This document shows positions 47,698-57,451 of a stretch of DNA of 64,000 nucleotides, piece after piece. Positions within the stretch are counted from its first letter, which is position 1, and every line of letters begins with the position of its first letter. The position numbers and the translations under genes were made by a program. The DNA lies in contig JAPFFF010000018.1 of NCBI GenBank assembly GCA_039105265.1, forward strand, positions 2,728,001 through 2,792,000. The letters are read 5' to 3'. The notes beneath the pieces are model-generated. The model was given only the letters and a program-made list of their open reading frames with translations. It searched no databases and was not told the origin of the DNA. Source of the stretch: Tritrichomonas musculus (Eukaryota; Parabasalia; Tritrichomonadida; Tritrichomonadidae).

Positions 47698-47889
47698 TTG
47701 AAATAACTGGTCATGTCACTGATTTTGTTTAAACGGTTTTTGCTATAAAAGATTTTTTTTATTAAAATAATATTATTTCTATTTTTTATTATAAATGGAA
47801 GATTTTTTAGAAAACAATCGATCAGAAAAATTGAATAGAAAGATGTTAATCTCAAATATTTGACAGCTCAAATGATGTTAATCAATTTT

Positions 47890-49710
47890 GAGGTGCGGAC
47901 ACCTACTTTACATTTTTAACGTTTATAAAAATATGTATATCTTTTTATGTATTAATAATTATTAAATAAAATTTTTATATTATATTCTAGTGCACATATT
48001 TTATATATTTATTATTTAAATGTTTTAAAATATCAATTATATAGGTTATAATAACACAAACAAGTATCCTATGAAAATAACCCAATCCAGCCATCTGATG
48101 GATGGATTGAATTTATAATGATTAATTATTATATATATTGAAAATTAATGATTAATTATGCATTTTGTTATTTTATAAATATTTCATATTTTGTTAAAAA
48201 GTTCATTTTAATGAATTTTTACATATTTTTTTGAAATATTTAAATAAATAAAAAATTTATTTAGATTATAATTACATTTAAATATTGTACATTTAATTTA
48301 ATAAAGATATGCTATATTTAGTTTAATTTGATTCAGGGGGCTGATCTGCAAAAATCAATTTTAAAATCATATACATTAATAACGATTTTTTTTCAATAAG
48401 AAATTTTTATAAAATATATAGCAAATATCTTGTTATATTTATAGGTGTATCATAAATTATATAACTTTAAATAATATATATCTATATATTATAAAAATAT
48501 TTAAATAATTATAAACAATAAAAAACTTTATATAACTATATATTCTAAATATTGAACAATTATAATTTCAAATCGTTTCTCATAAAAAATAATCATTGAG
48601 ACTATTAAAATTTAAATTCATATCTTAATATGTAATTTATTATTTTATTGTATTATAATAATTATATGATATAAATAAAATATATAACAATTATATATTA
48701 ATAATATAATTTTAAAATACTTTTTTTATTAAATATGGTGTAAAATGGCACTTTATATTTACTATAAAAATCTGATTTTGTTTCGACTTATCATGATTGG
48801 CAAAATCGTTTTGATTTATTTATTCGATGTATTTGAATTATTTTATAATGGTACCGATGTACAAAACCTTTTTTTCTATGATATTTTGCTTCTAATTTTT
48901 TCTTTCAGATATAATCATCTGCAATAACATTGTTTTTTGATCAAAATTAGCAAAAGTTATTGAAAAATAGTTTTTATCTCTAGAATATGAATAAAAATAT
49001 TGTTTTAAACATAAATAACTGATTTACATCAAAACTTTTGAGAATAAAAAGTTACGTTAATATGTTACGTTAAAAAATGTGATGTAAAAAAAGTAAAGAT
49101 TATTCTCAATTTTTTTTTAGCCAATTTAACTGGAAACTATATTATACATTAAGGTACAAATCCAGTACGTTTAGTAACCGCAATTTTTTTTGACATTCTC
49201 AAAGAATAAGATGACATGTTAAATAAAAAACGATTATTTCCATTCATTTCATATAACATGTCATAATGTTTATTTAAATTGTAAAATAAGTGTCAAAAAC
49301 AAACCTAGTCAATTTAAACTTTTTCAGAGACATTCAACTATTCAAATAATAAACGTTCTCCTATTCAAAAAATAACGTACTGGATTTGTACCTTAAATAA
49401 TAAAATAATAACAAACGAGACACGTTTTTTTAAATAGTATAAAAATGATTTTTATCACGTTTTTATTACTTTTTTTCTTCTAAATAAAAGATTTTTCTAT
49501 TAATTACATAATTTCTATAGTTTACATATTTTTATATTTTTTTCAGTGGTTTATATTTTTCTACCTCAGAAAAAAAATCATATATCACCACAAGTCGGCC
49601 TAGTGGACGAAAATAAAAAAAAAAAATATATCATTATAATGCTCATAAAAAATAATTAATATAAACAAATTTTGGTGCGAATCTAAATCACTTCACCCTG
49701 TCCGCACCTC
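47890..49710. mobile_element. Candidate mariner-like element, GAGGTGCGGACA ends
   Basis: A perfect 12-bp inverted repeat GAGGTGCGGACA stands at both ends (47890-47901 and 49699-49710) of 1.82 kb of extremely AT-rich noncoding DNA. The word is far GC-richer than its surroundings. The right end is followed by TA and the left preceded by TT; ATCAATT occurs on both sides within 2 bp of the ends. The GAGGT start resembles the element at 6078. A TTAA-flanked element is nested inside. A 60-codon ORF inside (48745-48927) is not convincing. Confidence 0.4.
49153..49392. mobile_element. 240-bp inverted-repeat element flanked by TTAA
   Basis: The ends are a perfect 19-bp inverted repeat, GGTACAAATCCAGTACGTT (49153-49171) and its inverse (49374-49392). 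TTAA stands at both sides (49149-49152 and 49393-49396), the target duplication of piggyBac-type elements. The interior holds another short palindrome around ATGACATGTTA and TAACATGTCAT. Non-autonomous. If the true duplication is TA, a Tc1/mariner affiliation is the alternative. Confidence 0.7.
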
Positions 49711-49850
49711 TATCAATTCAAATGCATCAAATGAAATGAAACCTGCTTATTGACTTTTAAAGGTGTTGAAAGTAGGATGATTATGTTGATCAGATGCGAT
49801 TAATAAATTGAAATTAGTTTTTTAAAAAGAAAATTAATCTGAATTAGGGA

Positions 49851-50456
49851 TTAATTTAAATCCATTTGCATTGATTTGAATAACGCCCTTTTTTTTATAG
49901 CAAGCCTCCTCTGTGCTATCATCATTCTATATTGGTTCCATATCTGAATTGCATATGAAAGCAATAAAATGGATGTAATTGAAATAATAAAAAAGTATTG
50001 AATATAGAAAGGTGGCGATGAAATTTCTTTATTGCGCCATATATTTGCAGTTATAATTCTATGCTGTTTATCAAATAGAGTTAGTCTAATTGAATCTTTA
50101 GGTTTGAAAAAAAAATGATATATATAAGTTCCAAACTTTCCTGTTAGCGAAATATAATTTCCTATTTTTTTGCTAAAGTTTAGGTTTGTTTTATCGTTTT
50201 GATCAGAAAACGTGATGTTCTCAATACTATAATATACAATTTTGAAAGCATACAAATAGTTAATATCGTTTGCTGATTCAAATATTTTAGCTAAATGAGC
50301 TTGGCTTGATATTGATGCAAAACGTAGAAAATATTTCTTTTTGTGATAAAAATTGTCAGGACTATCTATCTCAATTGTCCAATTATGGCTAATATCACCA
50401 AAAATTTTTGATTTAGCGCTTTGAGTAAAGTAGAAATAAATAAATATAATATTCAT
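49851..50456 (-). CDS. Single-pass membrane protein of unknown family
   Basis: The 201-residue product starts with a short hydrophobic signal-like segment (MNIIFIYFYFTQSAKS). A luminal domain rich in beta-strand character follows to about 150. One transmembrane helix (about 152-178, FYIQYFFIISITSILLLSYA) and a basic cytosolic tail (RMMIAQRRLAIKKRALFK) complete it. The layout resembles p24 or other ER/Golgi type I proteins, but the tail and domain sequence do not let me assign a family. I start at the ATG 50456, preceded by TCATATG; the frame extends 14 codons upstream only to a TTG. Confidence 0.55.
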   Translation of the reverse strand: MNIIFIYFYFTQSAKSKIFGDISHNWTIEIDSPDNFYHKKKYFLRFASISSQAHLAKIFESANDINYLYAFKIVYYSIENITFSDQNDKTNLNFSKKIGNYISLTGKFGTYIYHFFFKPKDSIRLTLFDKQHRIITANIWRNKEISSPPFYIQYFFIISITSILLLSYAIQIWNQYRMMIAQRRLAIKKRALFKSMQMDLN

Positions 50457-51101
50457 CCAGTTACATATGAGTATAATAAACTGGTTAAAAGAATTCAATT
50501 AAATATTGTAAACTATACATTTTTTTGTGTGATATTTTAACGAATATTCTATCGAAAAAAAAATGTTTTTGTTCTAATGTAATAATATATTATCTAAAAT
50601 TTACAATGTAACAAAAAGAACTTTATATGATATATGTAATATTCACGATAAATGTGTCAAGATTGAATCCATTAATATGATTGAATCTAATAATATGATT
50701 AAGCCCAAGCAGTATGTGATTCTGTTTATGAAAAAGAATCATTTTTAAGTGTCATTTTTGAATAGCAGTTTGAAATACATCTGTTTTTAATAATAATAGT
50801 ATGAAATATTATTTGATCATTTTTTGATAATAATGATTTGAAATGATTAATAACTGCTATTTGGAGCATACTTTGTTTTAAAAAGATATTCCATTTTGTA
50901 TATATAGTATAAATGAGATATTATTCAAAATTCGATATGAATAAAATATATTAAGAAAGTTTAGCACAGGAATTTAATATATTAAGATTAAAAGTTTTAG
51001 CGTATTATGAGCAAAAGTATAAAAATATCGAAAAAACATCAAAATAGGAGGGAAACTTTGTTCCTTTTTTTTTCATCACATGTCAGAAGGAATATTATTA
51101 T
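50457..51101. other. Divergent AT-rich gap
   Basis: Short near-repeats of TATGATTGAATC/TATGATTAAGCC and of TTTTTAATAATAATAG-type words at 50680-50870. No gene. Confidence 0.4.
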
Positions 51102-51578
51102 ATGACGGAAAAGAAGAAAGTACATCGCCCAGATTGCTTAGGTAGACTTCAAAAAGATCTTGAAGATTTAGATTATATGAAAGATGAATGTCAAGTTTTT
51201 TTCCCAGACCCAGATAATATTCAACATTTCATCATTCGAATTAAAATTTTTCAAGGTATTTATCGCAATCATAAATTTGACTTTTCATTTGATATCCCAG
51301 ATGACTGGCCTATTGCTAAGCCTACCGTTAAAATCCTTACAAAATGTTGGCATCCAAACTTAACTCTTGAAGGTGACGTTTGTTTAAACATTCTTAGAAA
51401 AAATTACTTGCCAACGCTGACTTTACAATCGTTTGTTTCTTCTCTTCAATTTCTATTTAACGAACCAAACTATACTGATCCCCTCAATCAAGAAGCTGCA
51501 AATCAATTTGGCCAAGCTTTTTCTTCATTTAAGCTTAAAGCAGAAGAATACATGGAAAAATATTGTCCAAAAGACTAA
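51102..51578 (+). CDS. Ubiquitin-like-conjugating enzyme E2, Ubc12/UBE2F (Nedd8) type
   Basis: The 158-residue protein is a single UBC domain. The HPN motif is at 84-86 (KCWHPNLT) and the catalytic cysteine is C94 in GDVCLNILRKNYLPTLTLQS. The VCLNILR context, with LQFLFNEPNYTDPLNQEAA after it, is that of Ubc12/UBE2M and UBE2F rather than of ubiquitin E2s. The N-terminal Nedd8-E1-docking extension is short. It would transfer Nedd8 to cullins. Another ATG 22 bases upstream is out of frame. The stop overlaps TAAA. Confidence 0.9.
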   Translation: MTEKKKVHRPDCLGRLQKDLEDLDYMKDECQVFFPDPDNIQHFIIRIKIFQGIYRNHKFDFSFDIPDDWPIAKPTVKILTKCWHPNLTLEGDVCLNILRKNYLPTLTLQSFVSSLQFLFNEPNYTDPLNQEAANQFGQAFSSFKLKAEEYMEKYCPKD

Positions 51579-51922
51579 ATGTCGCTTTAAAAATATCTGA
51601 AATTTATTATCTAAAATAAACATTAATGAATTAGATTATTTATCAATATTTTCTTACACCTTTTTACTTAAGAAGTAGTCATTATCGAAATTTCGAAGCG
51701 ATGTTTATCAAAGATATCTTTAAAAAAAGAAATAACTTGCGATTAAAAAACAAAATAAAAATAAAAAAAAATTGCTTTCATGAGTTGGATATTTATCAAT
51801 GTTTTAATTTGTTCTTATTTTTGTGGATGGAAAACTTTTGTTCGTTTCCATTACCTATTATAAAATTCAATAAAAATTTGGCCTGATGCAGGTAAATCAA
51901 AAAAAAAAAAATGGTAAAACGA
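51579..51922. other. Convergent gap
   Basis: AT-rich with A-runs; a 61-codon plus-strand frame here has no coding character. Confidence 0.4.
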
Positions 51923-54769
51923 TCATGAAGAATTAGCCATTTGAAAATAAGTTAGAGCTTCTTTTTCATTATTTTTTGGCTGCATGAAAGCGTACTGATA
52001 CATTGCGTCAACATTTTGATTTATATCGGCAGCGACCTTAAAATATATAGCAGCCTCTTTGTTATCTCTCAAAATCCCATGTCCCATATGTTTCATCAGT
52101 GCATATTGATAAGCAGCGTTTGCATTTCCACCATCTGCTGCCATTTTGAAATATCTTGCAGATTCCATCAAATTTTTTTTTGTACCAGCAGCACCTGTCT
52201 TTAACATCAATGCGAAACGATAAGCAGCGTCGATATGTCCGCCATCTGCAGCTTTTTGAAAGCTTTCGGAAGCAATTTTTGCACTTCCAGGTTCAGCCTC
52301 CATTGATTGTTTAATCAATGCGAATTGGTAATACGCGTTTGGATTTCCGGTAGCTTCAGCGGCAGCCTTGAAGCATTCGGCGGCTTCATTTTGTTTTAAT
52401 CTTGCATTTTTTCCAGTTTGAAACGTGAGAGCTTTTTGGTACAAAGGATCAGTTACACCGTTATCAATTGCCATTTTAAAGTATTTGGTAGCTTCGGCCG
52501 TTGTCTGTTTAGTTGCGTTTTGTTTTGGTATCTGCTTCATTATTAGAGCGTATTGATACATAGCATCGGGGAATCCAGAATCGGCAGCTTTTTTGTAATA
52601 AGTGATTGTTTGTGCTTCATCAGCAGCAACGCCGTTTCCTGTCATTAACATTAATGCATATTGATATCCTGCATAAGGATTGCCCAAATCGGCAGCCACT
52701 TTAAAATAATGAGCAGACTGTTTGAGATTCTTTTTGACACATGTTGCGCCTGTCTTCTTCATAATGGCATAATGATATACTGCATCTAGATTGTTCGAAT
52801 CAGCTGCCTTCTTGAAGTTGTCGCTCGACATCTTTCGATATTCTGGTACGTTGTCGTAGCATTGCATAACAAGCGCACTACGGTAGAGAGCTGGAAAGAA
52901 ATTTTGATTTGATGAGAGTTCAAGATAACGATTCGCGTCTTGTTCACTTCGTTGCATTCCAACTCCATTGTGAACAATGAGATACATTTGATAAAGAGCT
53001 CCCGCAATCCCAGCATCTGCTGCAATTTTGAAATATTTGGCTGAATCTTCCATCTTTTGTAGTGGCGTCTTACATGTCTCCATTAAAAGGCCAAATTGAT
53101 AGGCTGCTTCTTTAATTCCGCCATCTGCGGCAATTTGGAAGTATTTTGCAGCAACTGCCATTTTGCCCCCGTCTCTTTTGAATAGCTTAGCTAATTCAAA
53201 AGCAGCTTCAGCTATTCCGCCATCAGCAGCCTGTTTGAGGTATTTAATGGCATCACTTATCTTGTTCTCCCTCAACGCATGAAGACCATATTGATATGCA
53301 CTTTGTCCAACGCCGCCATCGGCCGCTGCCTTGAATCCTTGCATGACATCGTTGGTGGATGCAACTTTTTGATCCGAAGTTGAAGAAGTACTAGATTTTG
53401 GAGTATAATGGAATTTAGAATTCTTCTGGGTTTTCTGCGCTTGTTGTTGTTGTAGTTGTTGCCGTTTTTGTTGTTCTTCTTCAATGAATTTGGATTCAAG
53501 TAAAGATGCTTTGTGAAGAGCTTCCGCATTCCCTGCAAGTCCGGCTTTTTTGTAATATTCAGCTGCAAGTCTTTCATCAACTTTTTCCATTCCGTCTCCA
53601 TAGCAGCACATTTCGGCAAATTCGTACATGGCATCAGTAATGTTACCTTGATCTGCAGCAATTTTGAAGTATTTGGCTGCATCATTCACATCCTGTGGAA
53701 TTCCAATTCCCTTTGACGCAAGTTTGGCATATTCAAAGGCTGCATCTGGAACACCTCCATCTGCTGCCGCTTTGAAGTAACGAGCCGCATCAATCATTTT
53801 CTTCTTGTCAATATAAGCGTTCTTTTTAAGCATCATGCCAAAGCGATACATTGTTGTCGGATTTTTTCCTTCTTCAACGGGTTTCATAACGGGACCAGCA
53901 ACAGTGGTTGCCACTTTAACATACTCTTGGAATTCATCTACATTTGTGCCTGGATAGAGATATTCATCATCTCCTAACAATCGTTGAATATATGCCATCG
54001 TTGGTCGCTCGCTTGGTTCTTTTTCCCAGCATTTTTCGATTAATTCTGATATTTTTGGTGGTATATTGCCTGGTAAAATTGGCCTTTCCCCATCAATTAC
54101 GAAATCGATTAAATCTTCAAGTGGTAGTGAATCATCAAATGGAGATTCTTGAACATAAAGATAGCATAATATCATTCCAAATGAATAAATATCGGATGCT
54201 AATGTATATTCTTCGTGTAAAAAAAATTCTGGTGGGAAATATTGTGAATTTGCATCATCACGTTTAAATCCATAATCAACTAATTTGGGTTGTAATTGAT
54301 CATCTAATAAAATATTTGAAGGTTTGAGATTACCATGAATTATTCCTTTATCATGCAAAAATTTAAGTCCAAGTGCTATTCCATATATGATTATTGACAT
54401 CTTGGTTGGACTCCATCCTTCAGGGGGATTATTTTTCACAATCTTATTCATAAGATTTTCTAAAGATCCATTTGGATAGTATTCTGTTACAATCCTATAA
54501 GAATGGTTAGATCTGGGTGGAATAAAAGTTATGAAATTAGCAAGCGAAATATCATGTAGAGGTTCTATTTGTTCAATTTCTGCTAAAATAACCCTATTGT
54601 CTTCTTCAGTATCCCGTTTTAAATCTTTATTTGCTATAAATGGTTTGTGTAATAAATCTTTAATGACAACAAGTTTGTGCGTGCCAACATTTTCGTATAG
54701 TATTGATGCTCGATTTTCTGATGGCATTTCTTTTTTTATTTTAAACTCATTAATATCAAATTTTTTCAT
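51923..54769 (-). CDS. Pseudokinase with Sel1-like repeats
   Basis: The 948-residue protein has an N-terminal kinase-like domain (about 15-270) and about 16 Sel1-like repeats (about 310-945). The kinase keeps the VAIK lysine (VVIK, K37), the HxxLKPSN loop and a DYG motif (165-167). However the catalytic Asp is Asn: HGNLKPSN (145-152), confirmed as an AAT codon in the DNA, and there is no glycine-rich loop. It is therefore likely a pseudokinase. Sel1 units follow AAxYFKxAADxGxxxAxYQYALM, and a Gln-rich insert interrupts them near 430-460. Such kinase-Sel1 proteins are abundant in trichomonads; Sel1 arrays hold multi-protein complexes together. I start at ATG 54769; the frame extends 8 codons upstream only to a TTG. 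Confidence 0.88.
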   Translation of the reverse strand: MKKFDINEFKIKKEMPSENRASILYENVGTHKLVVIKDLLHKPFIANKDLKRDTEEDNRVILAEIEQIEPLHDISLANFITFIPPRSNHSYRIVTEYYPNGSLENLMNKIVKNNPPEGWSPTKMSIIIYGIALGLKFLHDKGIIHGNLKPSNILLDDQLQPKLVDYGFKRDDANSQYFPPEFFLHEEYTLASDIYSFGMILCYLYVQESPFDDSLPLEDLIDFVIDGERPILPGNIPPKISELIEKCWEKEPSERPTMAYIQRLLGDDEYLYPGTNVDEFQEYVKVATTVAGPVMKPVEEGKNPTTMYRFGMMLKKNAYIDKKKMIDAARYFKAAADGGVPDAAFEYAKLASKGIGIPQDVNDAAKYFKIAADQGNITDAMYEFAEMCCYGDGMEKVDERLAAEYYKKAGLAGNAEALHKASLLESKFIEEEQQKRQQLQQQQAQKTQKNSKFHYTPKSSTSSTSDQKVASTNDVMQGFKAAADGGVGQSAYQYGLHALRENKISDAIKYLKQAADGGIAEAAFELAKLFKRDGGKMAVAAKYFQIAADGGIKEAAYQFGLLMETCKTPLQKMEDSAKYFKIAADAGIAGALYQMYLIVHNGVGMQRSEQDANRYLELSSNQNFFPALYRSALVMQCYDNVPEYRKMSSDNFKKAADSNNLDAVYHYAIMKKTGATCVKKNLKQSAHYFKVAADLGNPYAGYQYALMLMTGNGVAADEAQTITYYKKAADSGFPDAMYQYALIMKQIPKQNATKQTTAEATKYFKMAIDNGVTDPLYQKALTFQTGKNARLKQNEAAECFKAAAEATGNPNAYYQFALIKQSMEAEPGSAKIASESFQKAADGGHIDAAYRFALMLKTGAAGTKKNLMESARYFKMAADGGNANAAYQYALMKHMGHGILRDNKEAAIYFKVAADINQNVDAMYQYAFMQPKNNEKEALTYFQMANSS

Positions 54770-55304
54770 TTTGGATTTTATTAGACCAATCAATTGAATT
54801 AAAATTTTTCCTCACAAATAATTGTGAGTCATACTCAAAATTGTGTTATTCCACATACTTCGATTCAGGTTTGCATCAAAGGATGCAAACCAATTCAACA
54901 ACTCAATTAATTTATTATTTAAAAAAAGACATATTTCTTGTTTCATTCTATCATCATGATTGCATTTTTTTATTTTGAATTTGGATTTTTTTTTTTTTTT
55001 TTTTGTATATTAACTAAATTATATGAAAGCTGATTTAGCAAATGATATTTTAAATAGATTTAAATATAATAACTACTATAATATATCATTTTGAATTAAA
55101 TGAATTTTATCGAGATCAATTTTTTTCATTTTTAATCAAATTTCAGCATTTAAAATAATTATATTTCGTGTTAAATAACATATTTATCATAATTCAAGCA
55201 TATATATGCTTTTTATTAATGAAAAAATATTATATTTTTTTTTGGCCATTTATGTATTGAATAAAAATGTTTTAATAACGTTTATTATATCTTGTTTTAT
55301 TTTC
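54770..55304. promoter_or_regulatory. Divergent intergenic region with hairpin
   Basis: It separates the divergent Sel1 and WD40 genes. It contains the 10-bp stem-loop listed next and a T-run near 54988-55004. Confidence 0.4.
54868..54891. repeat. Perfect 10-bp hairpin GGTTTGCATC
   Basis: GGTTTGCATC, loop AAAG, GATGCAAACC. It lies about 100 bp upstream of the Sel1 gene start on the divergent side. Confidence 0.6.
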
Positions 55305-56261
55305 ATGAGTAAATTTAATCTTTCGAAAAAATGGGAAGCTGACAATTCCGAGACAGATGTTTTTTCTTTGAGCTATTCAGGTGATGGCGCGTTTATTGGA
55401 TGCGGTTTATCAAATGGTGATATTGCAATTTATTCAGGTACGACAGGAAGGCTTTCTTTTACATTAGAATCAAATCCAGAAAAGCTCCCTGTGACATCAA
55501 TTCGTTTTCTTCCTACAAACCCCAAACATTTTATTTCAACTTCTTCGGATGGAACAATCCTATGCTGGAATTTGCGTAGACCTGAGATTTCTTGGTCATT
55601 AAAAGAAGAAGGAAATCAGACTTTTGCATTAGATATTAATAAAAATGGTGAATTGTTTGTTACAGCAGGACTTGATACAAAAGTAAGATTGTACGATGTA
55701 AAAACGCAGCAACTGATTTCTGTATTTGAAAAATCAAGAGAACCAGATGTCGAAGAATATCCTGGACATACGAATCGCGTTTTTTCTGTATTGTTTAATA
55801 CAAATAGCCGATCTTTGATTTATAGCGCTGGATGGGATGATACAATTCAAGTTTGGGACAGAAGAGTTAAAGGATCGATTCACACGATATTTGGTCCACA
55901 CGTATGCTCTGACTCTTTAAGTTTTCATGAGCATTTACTTGCAGTAGGCAGTTGGAGAACGCGTGATCAACTTCAGTTATATGACATGCGAAGTCTTAAT
56001 GTTACTCAGAACTTCAAATGGAATTCAGACCGACACTGCCTTGTTTACGCTACTAGATTCAGTCATGATGGAAAATATATATTTGCTGGTGGATCTGGTA
56101 CAAACGAATTTGCTACATTTTCAGTTGATTCAGGAAAACAGATTGGCAAATCAATTGTAATGAAAAACACTGTTTTTTCAATCGGGGTTTCTAATGATGG
56201 AAAAGAAGTTTCTGTTGGCGAAGTTAAAGGCCATGTTAGTACATATTCCATTAAATGTTAG
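55305..56261 (+). CDS. WD40-repeat protein
   Basis: The 318-residue protein is a single beta-propeller of about seven WD40 repeats. Clear units are FISTSSDGTILCWNLR, LFVTAGLDTKVRLYDVKTQQ and LIYSAGWDDTIQVWDRRVKG, each with the GH-less and WD/YD ending usual for divergent members. No other domain is present, so its role as a scaffold is inferred and no specific orthologue is assigned. The frame is open from an ATG at 55206, but those 33 codons encode an AT-rich hydrophobic string unlike the rest. I prefer the ATG at 55305, preceded by ATTTTC with TCATG at the start itself. Confidence 0.85.
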   Translation: MSKFNLSKKWEADNSETDVFSLSYSGDGAFIGCGLSNGDIAIYSGTTGRLSFTLESNPEKLPVTSIRFLPTNPKHFISTSSDGTILCWNLRRPEISWSLKEEGNQTFALDINKNGELFVTAGLDTKVRLYDVKTQQLISVFEKSREPDVEEYPGHTNRVFSVLFNTNSRSLIYSAGWDDTIQVWDRRVKGSIHTIFGPHVCSDSLSFHEHLLAVGSWRTRDQLQLYDMRSLNVTQNFKWNSDRHCLVYATRFSHDGKYIFAGGSGTNEFATFSVDSGKQIGKSIVMKNTVFSIGVSNDGKEVSVGEVKGHVSTYSIKC

Positions 56262-56560
56262 TTATTATTATTTACTTTGTTTTAGATAATAATATTTTAT
56301 ATATATATATGTTAAAAATTTCTATATTTTCAATGAAGCTGCTATTTTTATATTATTCTAACAATAGATTATGGTCTTTGCACGCCTTTAATGAACTATC
56401 TTTGCTTTGTACGAAGTTTTATAATTAACATTCCTAAAGGTGAAAAGTTCCTGATTTATCAAATTTTTTTGATGTTATACCATCAAAAAAAAAAAAAAAA
56501 AAAAATATGAAAAAAATTTATACGATCTATTTAATAAAAAACAATATATATAATAGCAAC
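56262..56560. other. Convergent gap with hairpin and A-run
   Basis: Contains an 11-bp stem-loop (56464-56491) followed by about 20 adenines. Confidence 0.6.
56464..56491. terminator. Stem-loop between convergent WD40 and peptidase genes
   Basis: TTTTTTTGATG, loop TTATAC, CATCAAAAAAA. It is placed between two convergent stops, like the hairpin at 31746. Confidence 0.4.
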
Positions 56561-57451
56561 TTATAATGATTGGCCAGCTGCAACATAATCTTCAATTCCA
56601 CATTCGTTTGTTCCTCTTTTTATCATGAAGAGCCCGTTTAGCCCCCATTTAGTTCCCCATGAATTTGACACAAGCCAGTAATCTTCTTCTTTCAGAGTAC
56701 CCCATCCAATAATTTCAACAGCATGAAATCCCATCATATCTCCTTTTGTATGTGAATAGACTCCTGATTTGTAATAAAGAAAATCGTTATATACTTTCAT
56801 TGATGTTGTTACTGGGCCTTCAGTTAGAATTGAAAGTTGCATTTCAGGAATTGATGGATAACGTGCTACAGACCAAAATTCTGTTTTGTATGTTTCAAAC
56901 TTTTGTGAACTATTAAAGCATTGTCGGCTACAATTAACTTTGGTAAGGTTGACATCGTAAGGCTGGCATGATTCAAGAGGAAGGCCTCGTAAGTCTATGT
57001 ATCGCCATGCTGGAATAATTATTCCTCCTTGACAGCCTGCATTTCTACGATCACATCCTGCAAGATGAAATGGACTAAAAACACGCTGCTCATTATGTTT
57101 TTTACAGTACCTATGACTAAATGCTTTTGCAACAGAAAAAGCCCAGCATGATCCACATTTCCCTTGATCCATTGGACCAAAATCACATCTTGGATATCGC
57201 TCAGTAAAATTGAATGATTGTGGTATTGAAACATTGATTTTTGGAGGTGATGCAAGTGGAATTGTGTCCGGCCTCAGTTTGTGGGCTGATCCCGAAATAA
57301 CTTGTGCATCACGAAAAGTAAGCCCTCGAAAGCGTTCATTTTCTCCTGCCTCCCATTTCATCCCTTTTTCTTCTTTCAGTTCTTTCAAAATTTTTGAATT
57401 TTCTACATAATCAAGAAGAGATGAGATTAAAAAAAGAATTAAATAAAGCAT
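56561..57451 (-). CDS. Cathepsin B-like papain-family cysteine peptidase
   Basis: The 296-residue preproenzyme has a signal peptide (MLYLILFLISSLLDYV), a short propeptide (about 17-75) and a C1A peptidase domain. The oxyanion Gln (Q96) and catalytic Cys (C102) lie in DQGKCGSCWAFS. The catalytic His is H243 (GFHAVEIIGWG) and Asn is N263 (SNSWG). AGCQGG corresponds to cathepsin B GCNGG. I do not see the histidine-bearing occluding loop of cathepsin B, so exopeptidase activity is doubtful. It is presumably lysosomal or secreted, as for other trichomonad papain-like peptidases. The ATG at 57451, preceded by TTCAAA, gives a proper signal peptide; the 25 codons upstream start from a TTG and overlap the divergent Sec24 gene. 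Confidence 0.93.
   Translation of the reverse strand: MLYLILFLISSLLDYVENSKILKELKEEKGMKWEAGENERFRGLTFRDAQVISGSAHKLRPDTIPLASPPKINVSIPQSFNFTERYPRCDFGPMDQGKCGSCWAFSVAKAFSHRYCKKHNEQRVFSPFHLAGCDRRNAGCQGGIIIPAWRYIDLRGLPLESCQPYDVNLTKVNCSRQCFNSSQKFETYKTEFWSVARYPSIPEMQLSILTEGPVTTSMKVYNDFLYYKSGVYSHTKGDMMGFHAVEIIGWGTLKEEDYWLVSNSWGTKWGLNGLFMIKRGTNECGIEDYVAAGQSL

Noticed and set aside
48745-48927. 60-codon hydrophobic ORF
   Set aside because: A Phe/Ile/Leu/Tyr-only translation typical of AT-rich noncoding DNA, inside a candidate transposable element.
55206-55304. N-terminal hydrophobic extension of the WD40 protein
   Set aside because: AT-rich, transmembrane-like translation not expected on a propeller protein; the ATG at 55305 has a better context.
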